From positions 1 to 64,000 of the forward strand of contig NZ_JAFIQY010000035.1 in NCBI RefSeq assembly GCF_022271435.1: DNA of 64,000 nucleotides, in the 5' to 3' direction. The stretch comes from Streptomyces monomycini. Lineage in GTDB: Bacteria > Actinomycetota > Actinomycetes > Streptomycetales > Streptomycetaceae. Below, in pieces: positions 1-9,269 of the stretch. The translations under genes were made by a program, and so were the position numbers. Below the pieces are notes generated by a model, which made no database searches, had not been told where the DNA came from, and worked only from the letters and a program-made list of their open reading frames with translations. Numbering within the stretch: position 1 is the stretch's first letter; every line of letters begins with the position of its first letter.

Positions 1-2
1 CG

Positions 3-416
3 CGCCCGCAGGCGCCCCGCGCGGGTGCGGCGGGGCGCGGGGGCGCGCCGGGCCGGCCCCAGCAGGCGCCGGCAGCCGCCGCTCCCGGGGATGCCGCACC
101 GAAGCCCCGTGGCGTCAGACGGCCGTCCGTACCGGGTGCGCGCGCCTCGGGACGTAACGGTTCTCGTCCGTCGCGGGCGCCTCGCACGGGCGCGCGGACG
201 TCGCCCGGCGGGCGCAGGCCCGGGCCGGACCGGCGGTTGCTGCGCCAGCGGATCATCGTGTTCATCACGGTGACGCTGCTGGTCGCGTTGGGTATCGCGG
301 CGGCGCAGGGGTGCCAGGGCCCGGCCCGGGGGCTGGGGGCCGAGCGGTCCGTGGTGACGTCCTCGGCCGTGGCGCCGACGGCGGGGCCGTCGGCTGGGCC
401 GTCGGCTGGGCCCTGA
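3..416 (+). CDS. C-terminal part of a membrane-anchored protein (5' end outside window)
   Basis: The reading frame is open from the left edge and stops with TGA at 414-416. The visible ~137 residues are a Pro/Arg/Gly/Ala-rich, probably disordered stretch, then one hydrophobic segment (RQRIIVFITVTLLVALGIAAA, about residues 82-101 of the visible part), then a short Ser/Pro/Ala tail. This suggests a basic linker, one transmembrane helix and a short tail. Family and function are not recognisable from this part. It converges on the TrmH-type gene, whose stop is 46 bp away. Confidence 0.6.
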   Translation, partial: RPQAPRAGAAGRGGAPGRPQQAPAAAAPGDAAPKPRGVRRPSVPGARASGRNGSRPSRAPRTGARTSPGGRRPGPDRRLLRQRIIVFITVTLLVALGIAAAQGCQGPARGLGAERSVVTSSAVAPTAGPSAGPSAGP

Positions 417-461
417 CGCAGTTGATCTCGTCCACCAGGACCTACCGGGGCTTATCGGGGC

Positions 462-1304
462 TTATCGGGCGGACGCGCCGCCCGTATCCCCCCGCCCCGC
501 CGTCACCGCGTAGAACGCCACCGCTGCCGCCGCCCCCACGTTGAGGGAGTCGACGTCGTGGGCCATCGGAATGCGGACCCAGGTGTCGGCGGCCCGTAGG
601 GCCTGAGGGGTGAGGCCGTCGCCCTCGGCGCCGAGCAGCAGTGCCGCGCGGTCCAGCCGGTGCGGCGCCACCTCGTCCAGGGCGACGGCCTTGGCGTCCG
701 GGGTGAGGGCCAGGAGGGGGAAGCCCGCCGCGCGGACCGTGTCGAGGTCGCGGGGCCAGTTCTCCAGGCGGGCATACGGAACGGCGAAGACCGCGCCCAT
801 GGAGACCTTCACCGAGCGCCGGTAGAGGGGGTCGGCGCAGTCCGGGGAGAGCAGGACGGCGTCCATGCCGAGGGCGGCGGCGCTACGGAAGATGGCGCCG
901 ATGTTGGTGTGGTCGTTGACGGCTTCCATGACCGCGATCCGGCGGGTGCCGGGGCGGGCCAGGATCTCGGCGGCCGTCGGCAGGGGCTTGCGGGCCATGG
1001 ACGCCAGGGCGCCGCGGTGCACGTGATAGCCCGTCACGCGTTCGGCGAGGGCGGGGCTGACCACGTACACGGGGGCCGCGGCCTCGTCGATGACGTCGCG
1101 CATGACGTCGACCCACTTGGCGGACAGCAGCATCGAGCGCATCGCGTAACCGGCGTGCTCGGCGCGTCGGACGACCTTCTCGCCCTCCGCGATGAACAGG
1201 CCTTCGGCCGGTTCGCGGCGGCGGCGCAGTTCGACGTCGGTCAGACCGGTGTAGTCGCTCAGCCGCGGGTCGTCCGGGTCGTCGACGGTGATGATCTCAG
1301 CCAC
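462..1304 (-). CDS. TrmH/SpoU-family RNA 2'-O-methyltransferase
   Basis: The product is 280 aa with a GTG start (VAEIITVDDPDD). The N-terminal third resembles the substrate-binding domain of SpoU enzymes (GLFIAEGEKVVRRA). The C-terminal SPOUT domain carries the family motifs: NDHTNIGAIFRSAAALG (motif 1, Asn and Arg conserved), LLLGAEGDGL (motif 2) and IPMAHDVDSLNVGAAAAVAF (motif 3, trefoil-knot SAM site). Such enzymes methylate a ribose 2'-OH in tRNA or rRNA. The exact target cannot be read from sequence. It is followed by cobA on the same strand. Confidence 0.88.
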   Translation of the reverse strand: MAEIITVDDPDDPRLSDYTGLTDVELRRRREPAEGLFIAEGEKVVRRAEHAGYAMRSMLLSAKWVDVMRDVIDEAAAPVYVVSPALAERVTGYHVHRGALASMARKPLPTAAEILARPGTRRIAVMEAVNDHTNIGAIFRSAAALGMDAVLLSPDCADPLYRRSVKVSMGAVFAVPYARLENWPRDLDTVRAAGFPLLALTPDAKAVALDEVAPHRLDRAALLLGAEGDGLTPQALRAADTWVRIPMAHDVDSLNVGAAAAVAFYAVTAGRGDTGGASAR

Positions 1305-1349
1305 GGGATGGGGTGCCTTGTCGTGAGGGCCGGCGAAAGGTTTCGCGGG

Positions 1350-2573
1350 TCAGTGGGCGGGGTTCACGGCCACGACGTCGCCGATGACGATGACGGCGGG
1401 CGGGCGGACGCCCTCGGCCCGTACCGTCTCGCCGAGGGTGGCGAGGGTGGCGTCCACGCGGCGCTGGGCCGCGGTGGTGCCTTCCTGGACGACGGCCACG
1501 GGGGTGTCGGCGCCGCGTCCGTGGGCGATGAGGGTGGCGGCGATGGCGCCGCTGTTCTCGACGCCCATGAGGACGACGACGGTGCCGCGCAGGCGGGCCA
1601 GGGCCGGCCAGTCGACGGTGGAGCGCTCGTCGTCGGGCGCGACATGGCCGCTGACGACGGTGAACTCCTGGGCGACGCCGCGGTGGGTGACGGGGATGCC
1701 GGCGGCGGAGGGCACGCTGATGGAGCTGGAGATGCCGGGCACGACGGTGCAGGGGATGCCGGCCTCGGCGAGGGCCTGGAGCTCTTCCATGCCGCGGCCG
1801 AAGACGTACGGGTCGCCGCCCTTGAGGCGGACCACGGACTTGCCGGCGCGGGCGTGCTCGATCAGGGCGTTGTTGATGGCCTCCTGGGCCATGAACCGGC
1901 CGTACGGGATCTTCGCGGCGTCGATGACCTCGACGTGCGGCGGGAGTTCGGCGAGCAGGTCGCGGGGGCCGAGCCGGTCGGCGATGACCACGTCGGCCTC
2001 GGCGAGCAGCCGGCGGCCGCGCACGGTGATCAGGTCGGGGTCGCCGGGGCCGCCGCCGACCAGGGCGACGCCGGTGGCGCGGGCGCGGTGGTGCGGGGCG
2101 GCGAGGGTGCCGTCGCGCAGGCCCTCGACGATGGCGTCCCGTACGGCGGCGGAGCGGCGCGGGTCGCGGCCGGTGAGGACCGCGACGGTGACGCCCTCGC
2201 TGCGGCCGGTGGCCGGGGTCCAGGCGGTGGCGGCCTCGGCGTCGTCGGAGCGGACGCACCACACCCGGCGGTCCTCGGCCTCCTGGGAGGCGGCCGTGTT
2301 GGCCTCGGGGTCGTCGGTGGAGATGAGCGCGTACCAGGCTTCGGCGAGGTCACCGGGCGCGTACCGGCGGCGCTCCCAGCGGATCTCGCCGGTGTCGGCC
2401 ATCGCCTCGACGGACGGCTTGGCGGACGGCGAGATCAGCAGGACGTCGGCGCCGGCGGCGACCAGGGAGGGCAGGCGCCGCTGGGCGACCTGGCCGCCGC
2501 CGAGGACGACCACGCGGCGGCCGGACAGGCGCAGTCCGACGGGGTAGGCGGCGTGTTCGGCATGCTCGGCCAT
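1350..2573 (-). CDS. cobA: Uroporphyrinogen-III C-methyltransferase with N-terminal siroheme-synthase-like domain
   Basis: The product is 407 aa. Residues ~1-150 form a precorrin-2 dehydrogenase/ferrochelatase-like Rossmann domain (GRRVVVLGGGQVAQRRL). Residues ~165-405 form the SUMT methyltransferase domain (VALVGGGPGDPDLITVRG; VVRLKGGDPYVFGRG; VVPGISSSISVPSAAGIPVTHRG). It converts uroporphyrinogen III to precorrin-2 with SAM, the branch point to siroheme and cobalamin, so CysG would be an equally good name. The ATG is supported by AAGGAG about 9 nt upstream. Neighbouring cobT and cobL on the same strand support a B12 role. A GC-rich hairpin separates it from cobT. Confidence 0.92.
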   Translation of the reverse strand: MAEHAEHAAYPVGLRLSGRRVVVLGGGQVAQRRLPSLVAAGADVLLISPSAKPSVEAMADTGEIRWERRRYAPGDLAEAWYALISTDDPEANTAASQEAEDRRVWCVRSDDAEAATAWTPATGRSEGVTVAVLTGRDPRRSAAVRDAIVEGLRDGTLAAPHHRARATGVALVGGGPGDPDLITVRGRRLLAEADVVIADRLGPRDLLAELPPHVEVIDAAKIPYGRFMAQEAINNALIEHARAGKSVVRLKGGDPYVFGRGMEELQALAEAGIPCTVVPGISSSISVPSAAGIPVTHRGVAQEFTVVSGHVAPDDERSTVDWPALARLRGTVVVLMGVENSGAIAATLIAHGRGADTPVAVVQEGTTAAQRRVDATLATLGETVRAEGVRPPAVIVIGDVVAVNPAH

Positions 2574-2732
2574 GGCGGTACGGCTCCTTGTGGGGTGGCG
2601 CGGGGCGCTGGTGATGCGGGGCAGCGCTCGCGGGCGGGGGAACGGGGACGCGTTCGCCGCTGCGGCGCTGGAGCGGCTGGCGTGCGGGGCGGCTGCCACC
2701 CCGGGGCCCCGTACCTGGTGAGAGGGTACGGG

Positions 2733-2765
2733 CCCGGCCCACAGCCTATGGGGCTGCGGGCCGGG
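2733..2765 (-). terminator. GC-rich hairpin downstream of the BluB-CobT gene
   Basis: The 14-nt arms at 2733-2746 and 2752-2765 pair with one mismatch around a short loop. They lie about 30 bp past the cobT stop codon and ahead of cobA. The hairpin is consistent with a terminator or attenuator between the two genes. No clear T-run follows, which is usual in Streptomyces. Confidence 0.5.
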
Positions 2766-2794
2766 GGTCATGCTCAGGGCCGGTGGCCCGGCGG

Positions 2795-5700
2795 TCAGCT
2801 CTTCTCGGTGACTCCGGCGGAGTCGAAGGTGGCGACCTCGTGCATGGCGCGGGCGGCGCTCTGCACGACGGGCAGCGCCAGCAGGGCGCCGGTGCCCTCG
2901 CCGAGCCGCAGGTCGAGGTCGACCAGCGGGCGCAGTCCGAGCTTGTTGAGCGCGGCGACGTGGCCGGGCTCGGCGCTGCGGTGCCCGGCGATGCAGGCGG
3001 CCAGCGCCTCGGGGGCGATGGCCCGGGCCACCAGGGCGGCCGCTCCGGCGCTGACGCCGTCCAGGATGACCGGCGTACGCAGCGAGGCGCCGCCGAGGAT
3101 CAGGCCGGCCATCGCCGCGTGCTCCAGGCCGCCGACCGCGGCGAGGACGCCGATGGGATCGGCGGGGTCGGGGCGGTGCAGTTCCAGGCCACGGCGGACC
3201 ACGTCGACCTTGCGGGCGTGCGTCTCGTCGTTGATGCCGGTGCCGCGGCCGGTGACCTCGCCGGGGTCGGTCTCGGTGTAGACCGAGATCAGGGCGGCCG
3301 AGGTGGTGGTGTTGGCGATGCCCATCTCGCCGGTGATCAGCGCCTTGTTGCCGGCGGCCACCAGGTCGCGGGCGGTCTCGATGCCCACTTCGAGGGCGCG
3401 CAGCACCTCTTCGTGGCTCATCGCGGGCCCGGCGGTGAAGTCGGCGGTGCCCGGCCGGATCTTGCGCGGCAGCAGGCCCGGGGTGGTCGGCAGGTCGGCG
3501 GCCACGCCCACGTCCACGACGCAGACCTCGGCGCCCACCTGGTTGGCGAAGGCGTTGCAGACCGCGCCGCCGCCCAGGAAGTTGGCGACCATCTGCGCGG
3601 TCACCTCCTGGGGCCAGGGGGTGACGCCCTGGGCGTGCACACCGTGGTCGCCCGCGAAGACGGCGACGGCGGCCGGTTCCGGGATCGGCGGCGGGCACTT
3701 GCGGGACAGGCCGCACAGCTGCGCGGAGATGATCTCCAGCATGCCCAGGGCGCCCGCGGGCTTGGTCATCCGCTTCTGGCGCTCCCACGCCTCGCCGAGC
3801 GCCTTGGCGTCCAGCGGGCGGATGCCCTGGAGGGTCTCCTGGAGGAGGTCGGCGGGCGCCTCGCCGGGCAGGGCGCGGCGGCCGTACGTCTCCTCGTGGA
3901 CGACCCAGGACAGCGGGCGGCGCTTGGCCCAGCCGGCCTGCATCAGCTCGGGCTCGTCGGGGAATTCGTCGACGAATCCGACGCAGAGGTACGCGACGAC
4001 CTCCAGGTGGTCGGGCAGGCCCAGCTCGCGGACCATCTCGCGCTCGTCGAAGAAGCTGACCCAGCCGACGCCCAGCCCCTCGGCGCGGGCCGCCAGCCAC
4101 AGGTTCTCCACCGCGAGGGCGGAGCTGTAGGGGGCCATCTGGGGCTGGGTGTGACGGCCGAGGGTGTGCCGGCCGCCGCGGGTCGAGTCGGCGGTCACCA
4201 CGATGTTGACCGGCGTTTCGAGGATGGCCTCGATCTTCAGCTCGCGGAACTGCTTGGCACGGGCCTTGGGCAGCGACTTCGCGTACGCCTCGCGCTGGGC
4301 CGAGGCGAGCTGGTGCATCCGCTCCCGGGTCTCCTGCGAGCGGATGACGACGAAGTCCCAGGGCTGGGAGTGGCCGACGCTGGGGGCGGTGTGGGCCGCC
4401 TCCAGGACGCGCAGCAGCACCTCGTTGGGGATGGGGTCGGGGCGGAAGCCGTTGCGGATGTCGCGGCGTTCGCGCATGACGCGGTGCACGGCGGCCCGTT
4501 CGGAGTCGTCGTAGCCGGTGGCCGGAGGGGTGGTGGGCGCGGCCGGTGCGGCGGGGACGGACTCGGGCTTCGCGGCAGCTTCCGGGCCGGTGTCCGTGCC
4601 GGTTTCCGCGGCGGGTGCCTCGGTGGGCTGCTCCTGGGGAGCGTCCGTCGGGGTGGCCGTGGTGTCGGGAGCGTGCACCGTGTTCGGACCGTCCTGGTCG
4701 TCGCCGTCCTGGTCGTCGCCGAGCTGGACGAGTTCGGAGGCGTCCTGCTCCGGGGCCGGCTGGTCGTCGCCTTCCGGGGCTCCGGCCCGGACGGCCTCGG
4801 CCGCGGGCGCCTGGGTCTCCTCCGCCACCGGAGCGGCCGGAGCCTGCCCGGCGGCCCGGGCCGTCTCCTCCGGGCTCCGGGCCTCGGGGGCCTGCTGCTC
4901 CTGGGAGGCCGGGGCCTGCTCGGCGTCCGTGGGGGCGGCCTCGGCGGCCGGGTCCTGCGCGTCGGCGGCCGGAGCTGCCTCGGGCCCGTCGGCCGGCTGC
5001 TGCCCGGCGACCGCCTCCGGGGCGCCCGGTGCCGCGTCGGCTGCCTGCGGCTGCGGCTCCTCGGCCGGGGCAGCGGTCTCCTGCGGTACGCCGGTCACGG
5101 GCGCGACGGCCTGTTCCTGCTCCGCCACGACCTGGTGCTGCTCCGGTACGGCCGGGGCCTGCTCCACCGCGTTCGGGTCCTCGGCCGGTACGGCCTCGGC
5201 CTCCACGGGGGCCACGGGCTGTTCCGCGCCGGGCGCGTCGGTGGCCGTCACGGCCGGGGCGTCCTCGGCCTCGGCGGCGCTCTCCGCCGGCCCTGCGGCC
5301 GGGGCGGCCGTCTCCTGGGCTGCCGCGGGCGTCCCGGCCGGGGCGGCCGGTGCCTCTTCGGCGACCTGTATGGGCTGCGGCACCTGGGCCGGGTCCGCGG
5401 GCTGCGCGCCGTCGGCCGTACCCGTGGCGTGGGTCGTCCCGCCGGCGGCGGTCACGTCCTGGACCGGCTCCATCGGCTGCGCGCCCTCGGCTTCGGGAGC
5501 AGGCTGCTCGGCCGGTACGGGCTGCTCGACGGGGGCGGCCTGGTCGGCAGACGCGGCCGGGTCGGCCGGTGCCTGCTGCTCCGCCACCACGGGCTCCCCC
5601 GTCACGGCTTCCGCCGCCACGGGCTCCCCCGCCACGGCCTCCGCCGCCTGCTCGCTGCCGTCGGCGTCCGCCTGCGGGGCGGACCCTTCCGGGGCAGTCT

Positions 5701-6862
5701 CCTCCGAAGCGGCCTCCGGCGCGCCCTCGGCACCTTCCCGTACGCCTTCCGGCTGCGCTTCCGGGGCGACGGCTCCGGCCACCTCGGACTGAACCTCAGC
5801 CGTCTCCGCCGTCACATCAGCCGTCTCCGCCGTCATCTCAGCCGACGTCACACCAGCCCCCGCAGCCTCCTCAGCACCGCGATCGACCGATTCTGCGGCC
5901 GCGGCGGCATCCGGGACGGGCGACGCGACGGGCGTCTCGACCGGCGTCTCGACCGCCTCCGGAGCCGGCACCGCCCCGACGGCCGTGGCCGCGTCCGGAA
6001 CGGCCTGAACCGCGGCGGCGGCCTGAGCGGCGACCGGCGCCACCGGGGCCGCCTGCGCCGGAGCGCTGTCCCAGGAGGGAACCTGCGCGGGCATCTGTAC
6101 GGGGATCTCGCCGAGCTGCGGCCCGGGCAGCGGTGCCGAGCCGGGGGCCGCGTAGGCCTCGGCGGGCGCCTGCTGCGCGGCGGGAGCGGCAGCGGCAGCA
6201 GGGGCTTCCGGCTGCTGCGCGCCCTCCTCGACGTCCAGGTACTCGGGGCCGGTCGTCGGCGGACCGGGGTTGCCGCGCACCGGAGTGCTCGGCGGCGCGC
6301 CGGCCGGGCCGCGGTCGGCGAGCGAGCGGACCACGCCGCCGCTCGCGTCGGGGACCGGCGGACCCATGTGCAGGGGGCGGCGCGGCGGCACGGGGGCCTG
6401 CTGCGGCGCGGCGGGCGGCGGTACGCGTACGCCGCCCAGGTCGACGGAGCCCGAGTCGCGGCCGCCGCTCTCGTGGTCGCCGGCCTCCGGCGGCACCGGC
6501 TCGTACGCCATGGCGCCGAGCGGCGCGGAGTCGTACGGACCGGCCTGCTCGGGCACGGTCTGCTGAGGCGCCGCCTGCGACGGCTGGGCCTGCTGCGGGA
6601 ACTGCGACTGGTGGTGCTGGTGGTGCTGCTGCTCGCTGCCCCACGCGCCCTGGGCGCCCGGCATCAGCAGCAGGTCGTCGTCCTCGGTGCCCGCGTCGGC
6701 GGGGTCGGGGAAGGTGTACGCGTCGGGCGCCTGGGGCGTCCCCGGCGGCTGCGTCGGGCCGGCCTCGGCAGGCGGGGGAACGGCCGCCGGCTGCGGCTGT
6801 CCGGGCTGTCCGCCTGCGTTCTCCGGCAGTCCCTCGCCCGGGACCTGGCCGGTGTCGGTCAT
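2795..6862 (-). CDS. cobT: BluB-CobT fusion with a ~780-residue disordered N-terminal region
   Basis: The product is 1355 aa. Residues ~1-780 are almost only Ala, Pro, Glu, Gln, Val and Gly, with no recognisable fold. Residues ~781-990 are a nitroreductase-fold BluB domain (ERRDIRNGF; APSVGHSQPWDFVVIRS; GLGVGWVSFFDE), which makes 5,6-dimethylbenzimidazole from FMNH2. Residues ~1010-1355 are CobT (VFAGDHGVHAQGVTPWPQEV; ALITGEMGIANTTTSAALIS; GRGTGINDE; ILDGVSAGAAAL), which attaches dimethylbenzimidazole to nicotinate mononucleotide. One polypeptide therefore makes and activates the lower ligand of B12. The start at MTDTGQ has an internal SD (GAGGGG) and overlaps a mini-ORF by ATGA. CobT alone is usually ~350 aa, so the N-terminal extension is exceptional. 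Confidence 0.85.
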   Translation of the reverse strand: MTDTGQVPGEGLPENAGGQPGQPQPAAVPPPAEAGPTQPPGTPQAPDAYTFPDPADAGTEDDDLLLMPGAQGAWGSEQQHHQHHQSQFPQQAQPSQAAPQQTVPEQAGPYDSAPLGAMAYEPVPPEAGDHESGGRDSGSVDLGGVRVPPPAAPQQAPVPPRRPLHMGPPVPDASGGVVRSLADRGPAGAPPSTPVRGNPGPPTTGPEYLDVEEGAQQPEAPAAAAAPAAQQAPAEAYAAPGSAPLPGPQLGEIPVQMPAQVPSWDSAPAQAAPVAPVAAQAAAAVQAVPDAATAVGAVPAPEAVETPVETPVASPVPDAAAAAESVDRGAEEAAGAGVTSAEMTAETADVTAETAEVQSEVAGAVAPEAQPEGVREGAEGAPEAASEETAPEGSAPQADADGSEQAAEAVAGEPVAAEAVTGEPVVAEQQAPADPAASADQAAPVEQPVPAEQPAPEAEGAQPMEPVQDVTAAGGTTHATGTADGAQPADPAQVPQPIQVAEEAPAAPAGTPAAAQETAAPAAGPAESAAEAEDAPAVTATDAPGAEQPVAPVEAEAVPAEDPNAVEQAPAVPEQHQVVAEQEQAVAPVTGVPQETAAPAEEPQPQAADAAPGAPEAVAGQQPADGPEAAPAADAQDPAAEAAPTDAEQAPASQEQQAPEARSPEETARAAGQAPAAPVAEETQAPAAEAVRAGAPEGDDQPAPEQDASELVQLGDDQDGDDQDGPNTVHAPDTTATPTDAPQEQPTEAPAAETGTDTGPEAAAKPESVPAAPAAPTTPPATGYDDSERAAVHRVMRERRDIRNGFRPDPIPNEVLLRVLEAAHTAPSVGHSQPWDFVVIRSQETRERMHQLASAQREAYAKSLPKARAKQFRELKIEAILETPVNIVVTADSTRGGRHTLGRHTQPQMAPYSSALAVENLWLAARAEGLGVGWVSFFDEREMVRELGLPDHLEVVAYLCVGFVDEFPDEPELMQAGWAKRRPLSWVVHEETYGRRALPGEAPADLLQETLQGIRPLDAKALGEAWERQKRMTKPAGALGMLEIISAQLCGLSRKCPPPIPEPAAVAVFAGDHGVHAQGVTPWPQEVTAQMVANFLGGGAVCNAFANQVGAEVCVVDVGVAADLPTTPGLLPRKIRPGTADFTAGPAMSHEEVLRALEVGIETARDLVAAGNKALITGEMGIANTTTSAALISVYTETDPGEVTGRGTGINDETHARKVDVVRRGLELHRPDPADPIGVLAAVGGLEHAAMAGLILGGASLRTPVILDGVSAGAAALVARAIAPEALAACIAGHRSAEPGHVAALNKLGLRPLVDLDLRLGEGTGALLALPVVQSAARAMHEVATFDSAGVTEKS

Positions 6863-6879
6863 GCGTACCCCTCGCCCAT
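6859..6879 (-). CDS. Six-codon upstream mini-ORF (MGEGYA) coupled to cobT
   Basis: An ideal Shine-Dalgarno (GGAAGGAG) sits 8 nt before this ATG. The mini-ORF ends in a TGA that overlaps the cobT ATG (ATGA). It encodes MGEGYA, and its GAG-GGG codons double as the SD for cobT. It is too short to be a functional protein. Translational coupling to cobT is the likely role. This is inferred from spacing alone. Confidence 0.4.
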   Translation of the reverse strand: MGEGYA

Positions 6880-7099
6880 TGGTAGTGCTCCTTCCAACCG
6901 CTCGTGCGACGCGCTCCACCGCAGCGCGCCGACCGCCCCTATAGCTAGAACGAGCGAGCGCGCCTCGCGGCACGTCCGCCCTTGAGTGCTTCATTTACGG
7001 CCAAAGTCACAGCATGTTCTGGATATTGGCGTACGAAACCGAACGTGGGGCGGCGGCGCAACGATCCGCCAGCCTACCCCGCGCCGGTTGCGGGCCGGG

Positions 7100-8314
7100 T
7101 CACGGGTGAGCAACCCGGTAGCCGCTGAGCAGGAAGACGACGGCACGTTCCCGCTCGACCCAGGCGGAGGTGTCCAGTTCGACGGACTGGAGCAGCGCGC
7201 ACTCGGTCTCGTAGCCGCCGTCGGCCAGCGCTCGGCCGATCGCCTCGGCCTCGTCGCGGGTCGACGCGTGCGTCACGATGCGCTCGGGGCGGCGGGCGGC
7301 GCACGCGGTGACCACGGCTGCTCCCCCGCCGCCGACCCGTACGACGTCCGGTTCCGGGAGGTCCTCCAGCACCTGGGGCGCCTGTCCCTGGACGACCTGG
7401 AGCTGGACGCCGTACCGGCGGGCGACCGCCGCGGTGCGTTCGCAGGCGTCCGGGCCGGCGTCGACGGCGATGACGGCGGCGCCGAAGCGCGCGGCCTCGA
7501 CGGCGGCGGCGCCGCTGCCCGCGCCGATGTCCCACAGGAGGTCTCCGGGCCGGGGGCCGAGGCGGGCGAGCTGGGCGCTGCGCAGCTGGACGGATTCCCC
7601 CACGTCCAGGACGCCGCCGTACGCCTGTGCGGGCAGCCCCCAGCCGCGCGGCGGTGCCGGGTAGGCGACGTCGCGCCCCGCCAGCCAGCCGCTGCCCTGG
7701 GTGGCGGCGTTGGCCCCGCCGACGACGATGACGACGTTGGGGTCGCGCCAGACGTGGTCGGCGGCCTTGTCGGAGGTGAGGACCGTCACCTGCTCGCGCG
7801 CGGTGCCCAGTTCCTCGCAGATGACGAAGGTGCGGTGGACGCCGTCCAGCAGCAGGGCGAGTTCGGCGGGCCCGGCGCCTGGCGCGGTGAGCACCGCGAC
7901 CTTGGTGTGCGCGCGGCAGACGTTGACCGCCCGCCGCAGGTCTCGGCTGTGGGCGACGACGATCTGGGCGTCGTCCCAGGGCATCCCCGCACGGGCGAAG
8001 GCGGTCGCGACGGAGGAGACTGCGGGCACCACCTCGACCTCCAGGCCGTGCTCGGGTGCCCGCAGGGTCCGTACGACACCGAAGAACCCGGGGTCGCCGT
8101 CGGCGAGCACCACGGCGGTGCCGCGGTGCTGGGCGATGCGGCGGGCGGCCAGGCCCACGCTGCCCAGCCGGATGTGTTCGGCGTGCTGGGGCACTTCGGG
8201 CAGGGCGAGGTGGTGGGCGGCGCCGGCCACGAGGGTCGCCGCGCCGAGGGCGGAGCGGGCGGCGGCGGTCAACGGCGAACCGTCCCACCCGATCACCGTG
8301 ACCCGGTCGGCCAT
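7100..8314 (-). CDS. cobL: Precorrin-6Y C5,15-methyltransferase (decarboxylating), CbiE-CbiT fusion
   Basis: The product is 404 aa. Residues ~1-200 are a tetrapyrrole methylase (CbiE) domain with a typical start (DRVTVIGWDGSPLT) and VVLADGDPGFFGV. Residues ~230-400 are a class I SAM methyltransferase (CbiT) domain with the glycine-rich loop LLWDIGAGSGAAAVEAA. Together they methylate C5 and C15 and decarboxylate the acetate side chain in corrin synthesis. The ATG is preceded by AGGAG. It lies upstream of the BluB-CobT gene on the same strand, with a 237-bp gap. Confidence 0.92.
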   Translation of the reverse strand: MADRVTVIGWDGSPLTAAARSALGAATLVAGAAHHLALPEVPQHAEHIRLGSVGLAARRIAQHRGTAVVLADGDPGFFGVVRTLRAPEHGLEVEVVPAVSSVATAFARAGMPWDDAQIVVAHSRDLRRAVNVCRAHTKVAVLTAPGAGPAELALLLDGVHRTFVICEELGTAREQVTVLTSDKAADHVWRDPNVVIVVGGANAATQGSGWLAGRDVAYPAPPRGWGLPAQAYGGVLDVGESVQLRSAQLARLGPRPGDLLWDIGAGSGAAAVEAARFGAAVIAVDAGPDACERTAAVARRYGVQLQVVQGQAPQVLEDLPEPDVVRVGGGGAAVVTACAARRPERIVTHASTRDEAEAIGRALADGGYETECALLQSVELDTSAWVERERAVVFLLSGYRVAHP

Positions 8315-8633
8315 CGTCGTCAGTCTCCTGAACTTCGCTTGCTACGGAACAGGGCGGGGCGCTACGGGGCGGAGCCGCGGGACGCGGAACTGCCGCGCAC
8401 CCGCCGGGCGCCTCGCGCGGCGGCGGTCAGCCGGTCACGGCGTCCTGTGGGCAGGCCGAGACTACCCCGAGAGGTCCGGACCACAGGGAAGCGGGCCGGG
8501 GCACCGGTGGCCGGAACCGCCCGGTCGCGCGGGCCGCCGGCGCGGGCGCCGGGCCGTTCCCGCCGCCAGGGCCCGGCGGCCGGAACCTGGCGGACGGGCC
8601 CCGGCACCAGGCAAACGGCCCCCGTGGACCGCC
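8315..8633. other. Intergenic region, no gene seen
   Basis: This is a 319-bp, very GC-rich gap between the start of cobL and the end of the GNAT gene. No plausible coding frame is seen and no riboswitch signature was recognised. It probably holds the cobL promoter and the 3' end of the upstream transcript. Confidence 0.4.
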
Positions 8634-9269
8634 TCAGTTCCACTCCGGATAGGCGAACCCGTTGGCGTCGGCCATCCGGCCCGGTACGCCGTCGAGGTCC
8701 TCGGGCAGCAGGCTCCACACGATCAGATCCGTACGGATGTCCGCCCAGCCGCCGTCCTCGGTGCGCGAGCGGGCTATCCAGGCGTTGCGCAGCACGCCCT
8801 CGCTGATGCAGCCGACCTTCTGGGCCACCTGCTGGGCGGCGGTGTTGTCGGCGGCGGTGCGCAGCTCGACCCGTTCGAACTTCTGGTCCCTGAAGAGCCA
8901 CTGCGCGACGGCGAGGACGGATTCGGAGGCGTAGCCCTCGCCGCGCGCCCAGGGGGCGGTGACGTAGGCGATCTCGGTGCTCAGGATCCGCCAGTCGGTG
9001 CGGTCGAGTTCGACCGTGCCGACCAGGCGCTGGGTGAGGAACTCGGTGACGGCGAAGGCGATGCCGCGGCCTTCGGTGCGGACCGCGGCGGACCGGCGGG
9101 TGGCCCAGTCACGGGCGGTGTCGGTGGTGTACGGCTGCGGCCGCGCGGTCCAGGCGGCGGTCAGCTCGTCGTTCATCATCTCGGTGAGCGCGGGCACGTC
9201 GGCCTCTTCGAAAGGGCGAAGCACCAACCGATCCGTGCTGATGGAGATGTCCGGAAAGGTGGATGTCAT
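8634..9269 (-). CDS. GNAT N-acetyltransferase, RimJ/RimL type
   Basis: The product is 211 aa. The N-terminus (ISTDRLVLRPFEEADVPAL) is the classic RimJ-like beginning. The acetyl-CoA loop region reads APWARGEGYASESVLAVAQW, followed by VELRTAADNTAAQQVAQKVG. The family acetylates protein N-termini, antibiotics or small amines, and the substrate cannot be assigned. The start at MTSTFPD is chosen because GGAG lies upstream and the family begins there. Longer in-frame starts would add an unconserved 41-residue leader. Confidence 0.8.
   Translation of the reverse strand: MTSTFPDISISTDRLVLRPFEEADVPALTEMMNDELTAAWTARPQPYTTDTARDWATRRSAAVRTEGRGIAFAVTEFLTQRLVGTVELDRTDWRILSTEIAYVTAPWARGEGYASESVLAVAQWLFRDQKFERVELRTAADNTAAQQVAQKVGCISEGVLRNAWIARSRTEDGGWADIRTDLIVWSLLPEDLDGVPGRMADANGFAYPEWN

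Noticed and set aside
660..6985. Very long open frames opposite cobA and the BluB-CobT gene
   Set aside because: They are mirror frames produced by extreme GC content. They have no family motifs, while the opposite strand shows clear cobalamin enzymes.
6863..7099. Possible cobalamin riboswitch upstream of cobT
   Set aside because: No B12-box-like core or expected arrangement was seen in the leader. The region above cobL was also checked by eye without success. A covariance-model search would settle it.
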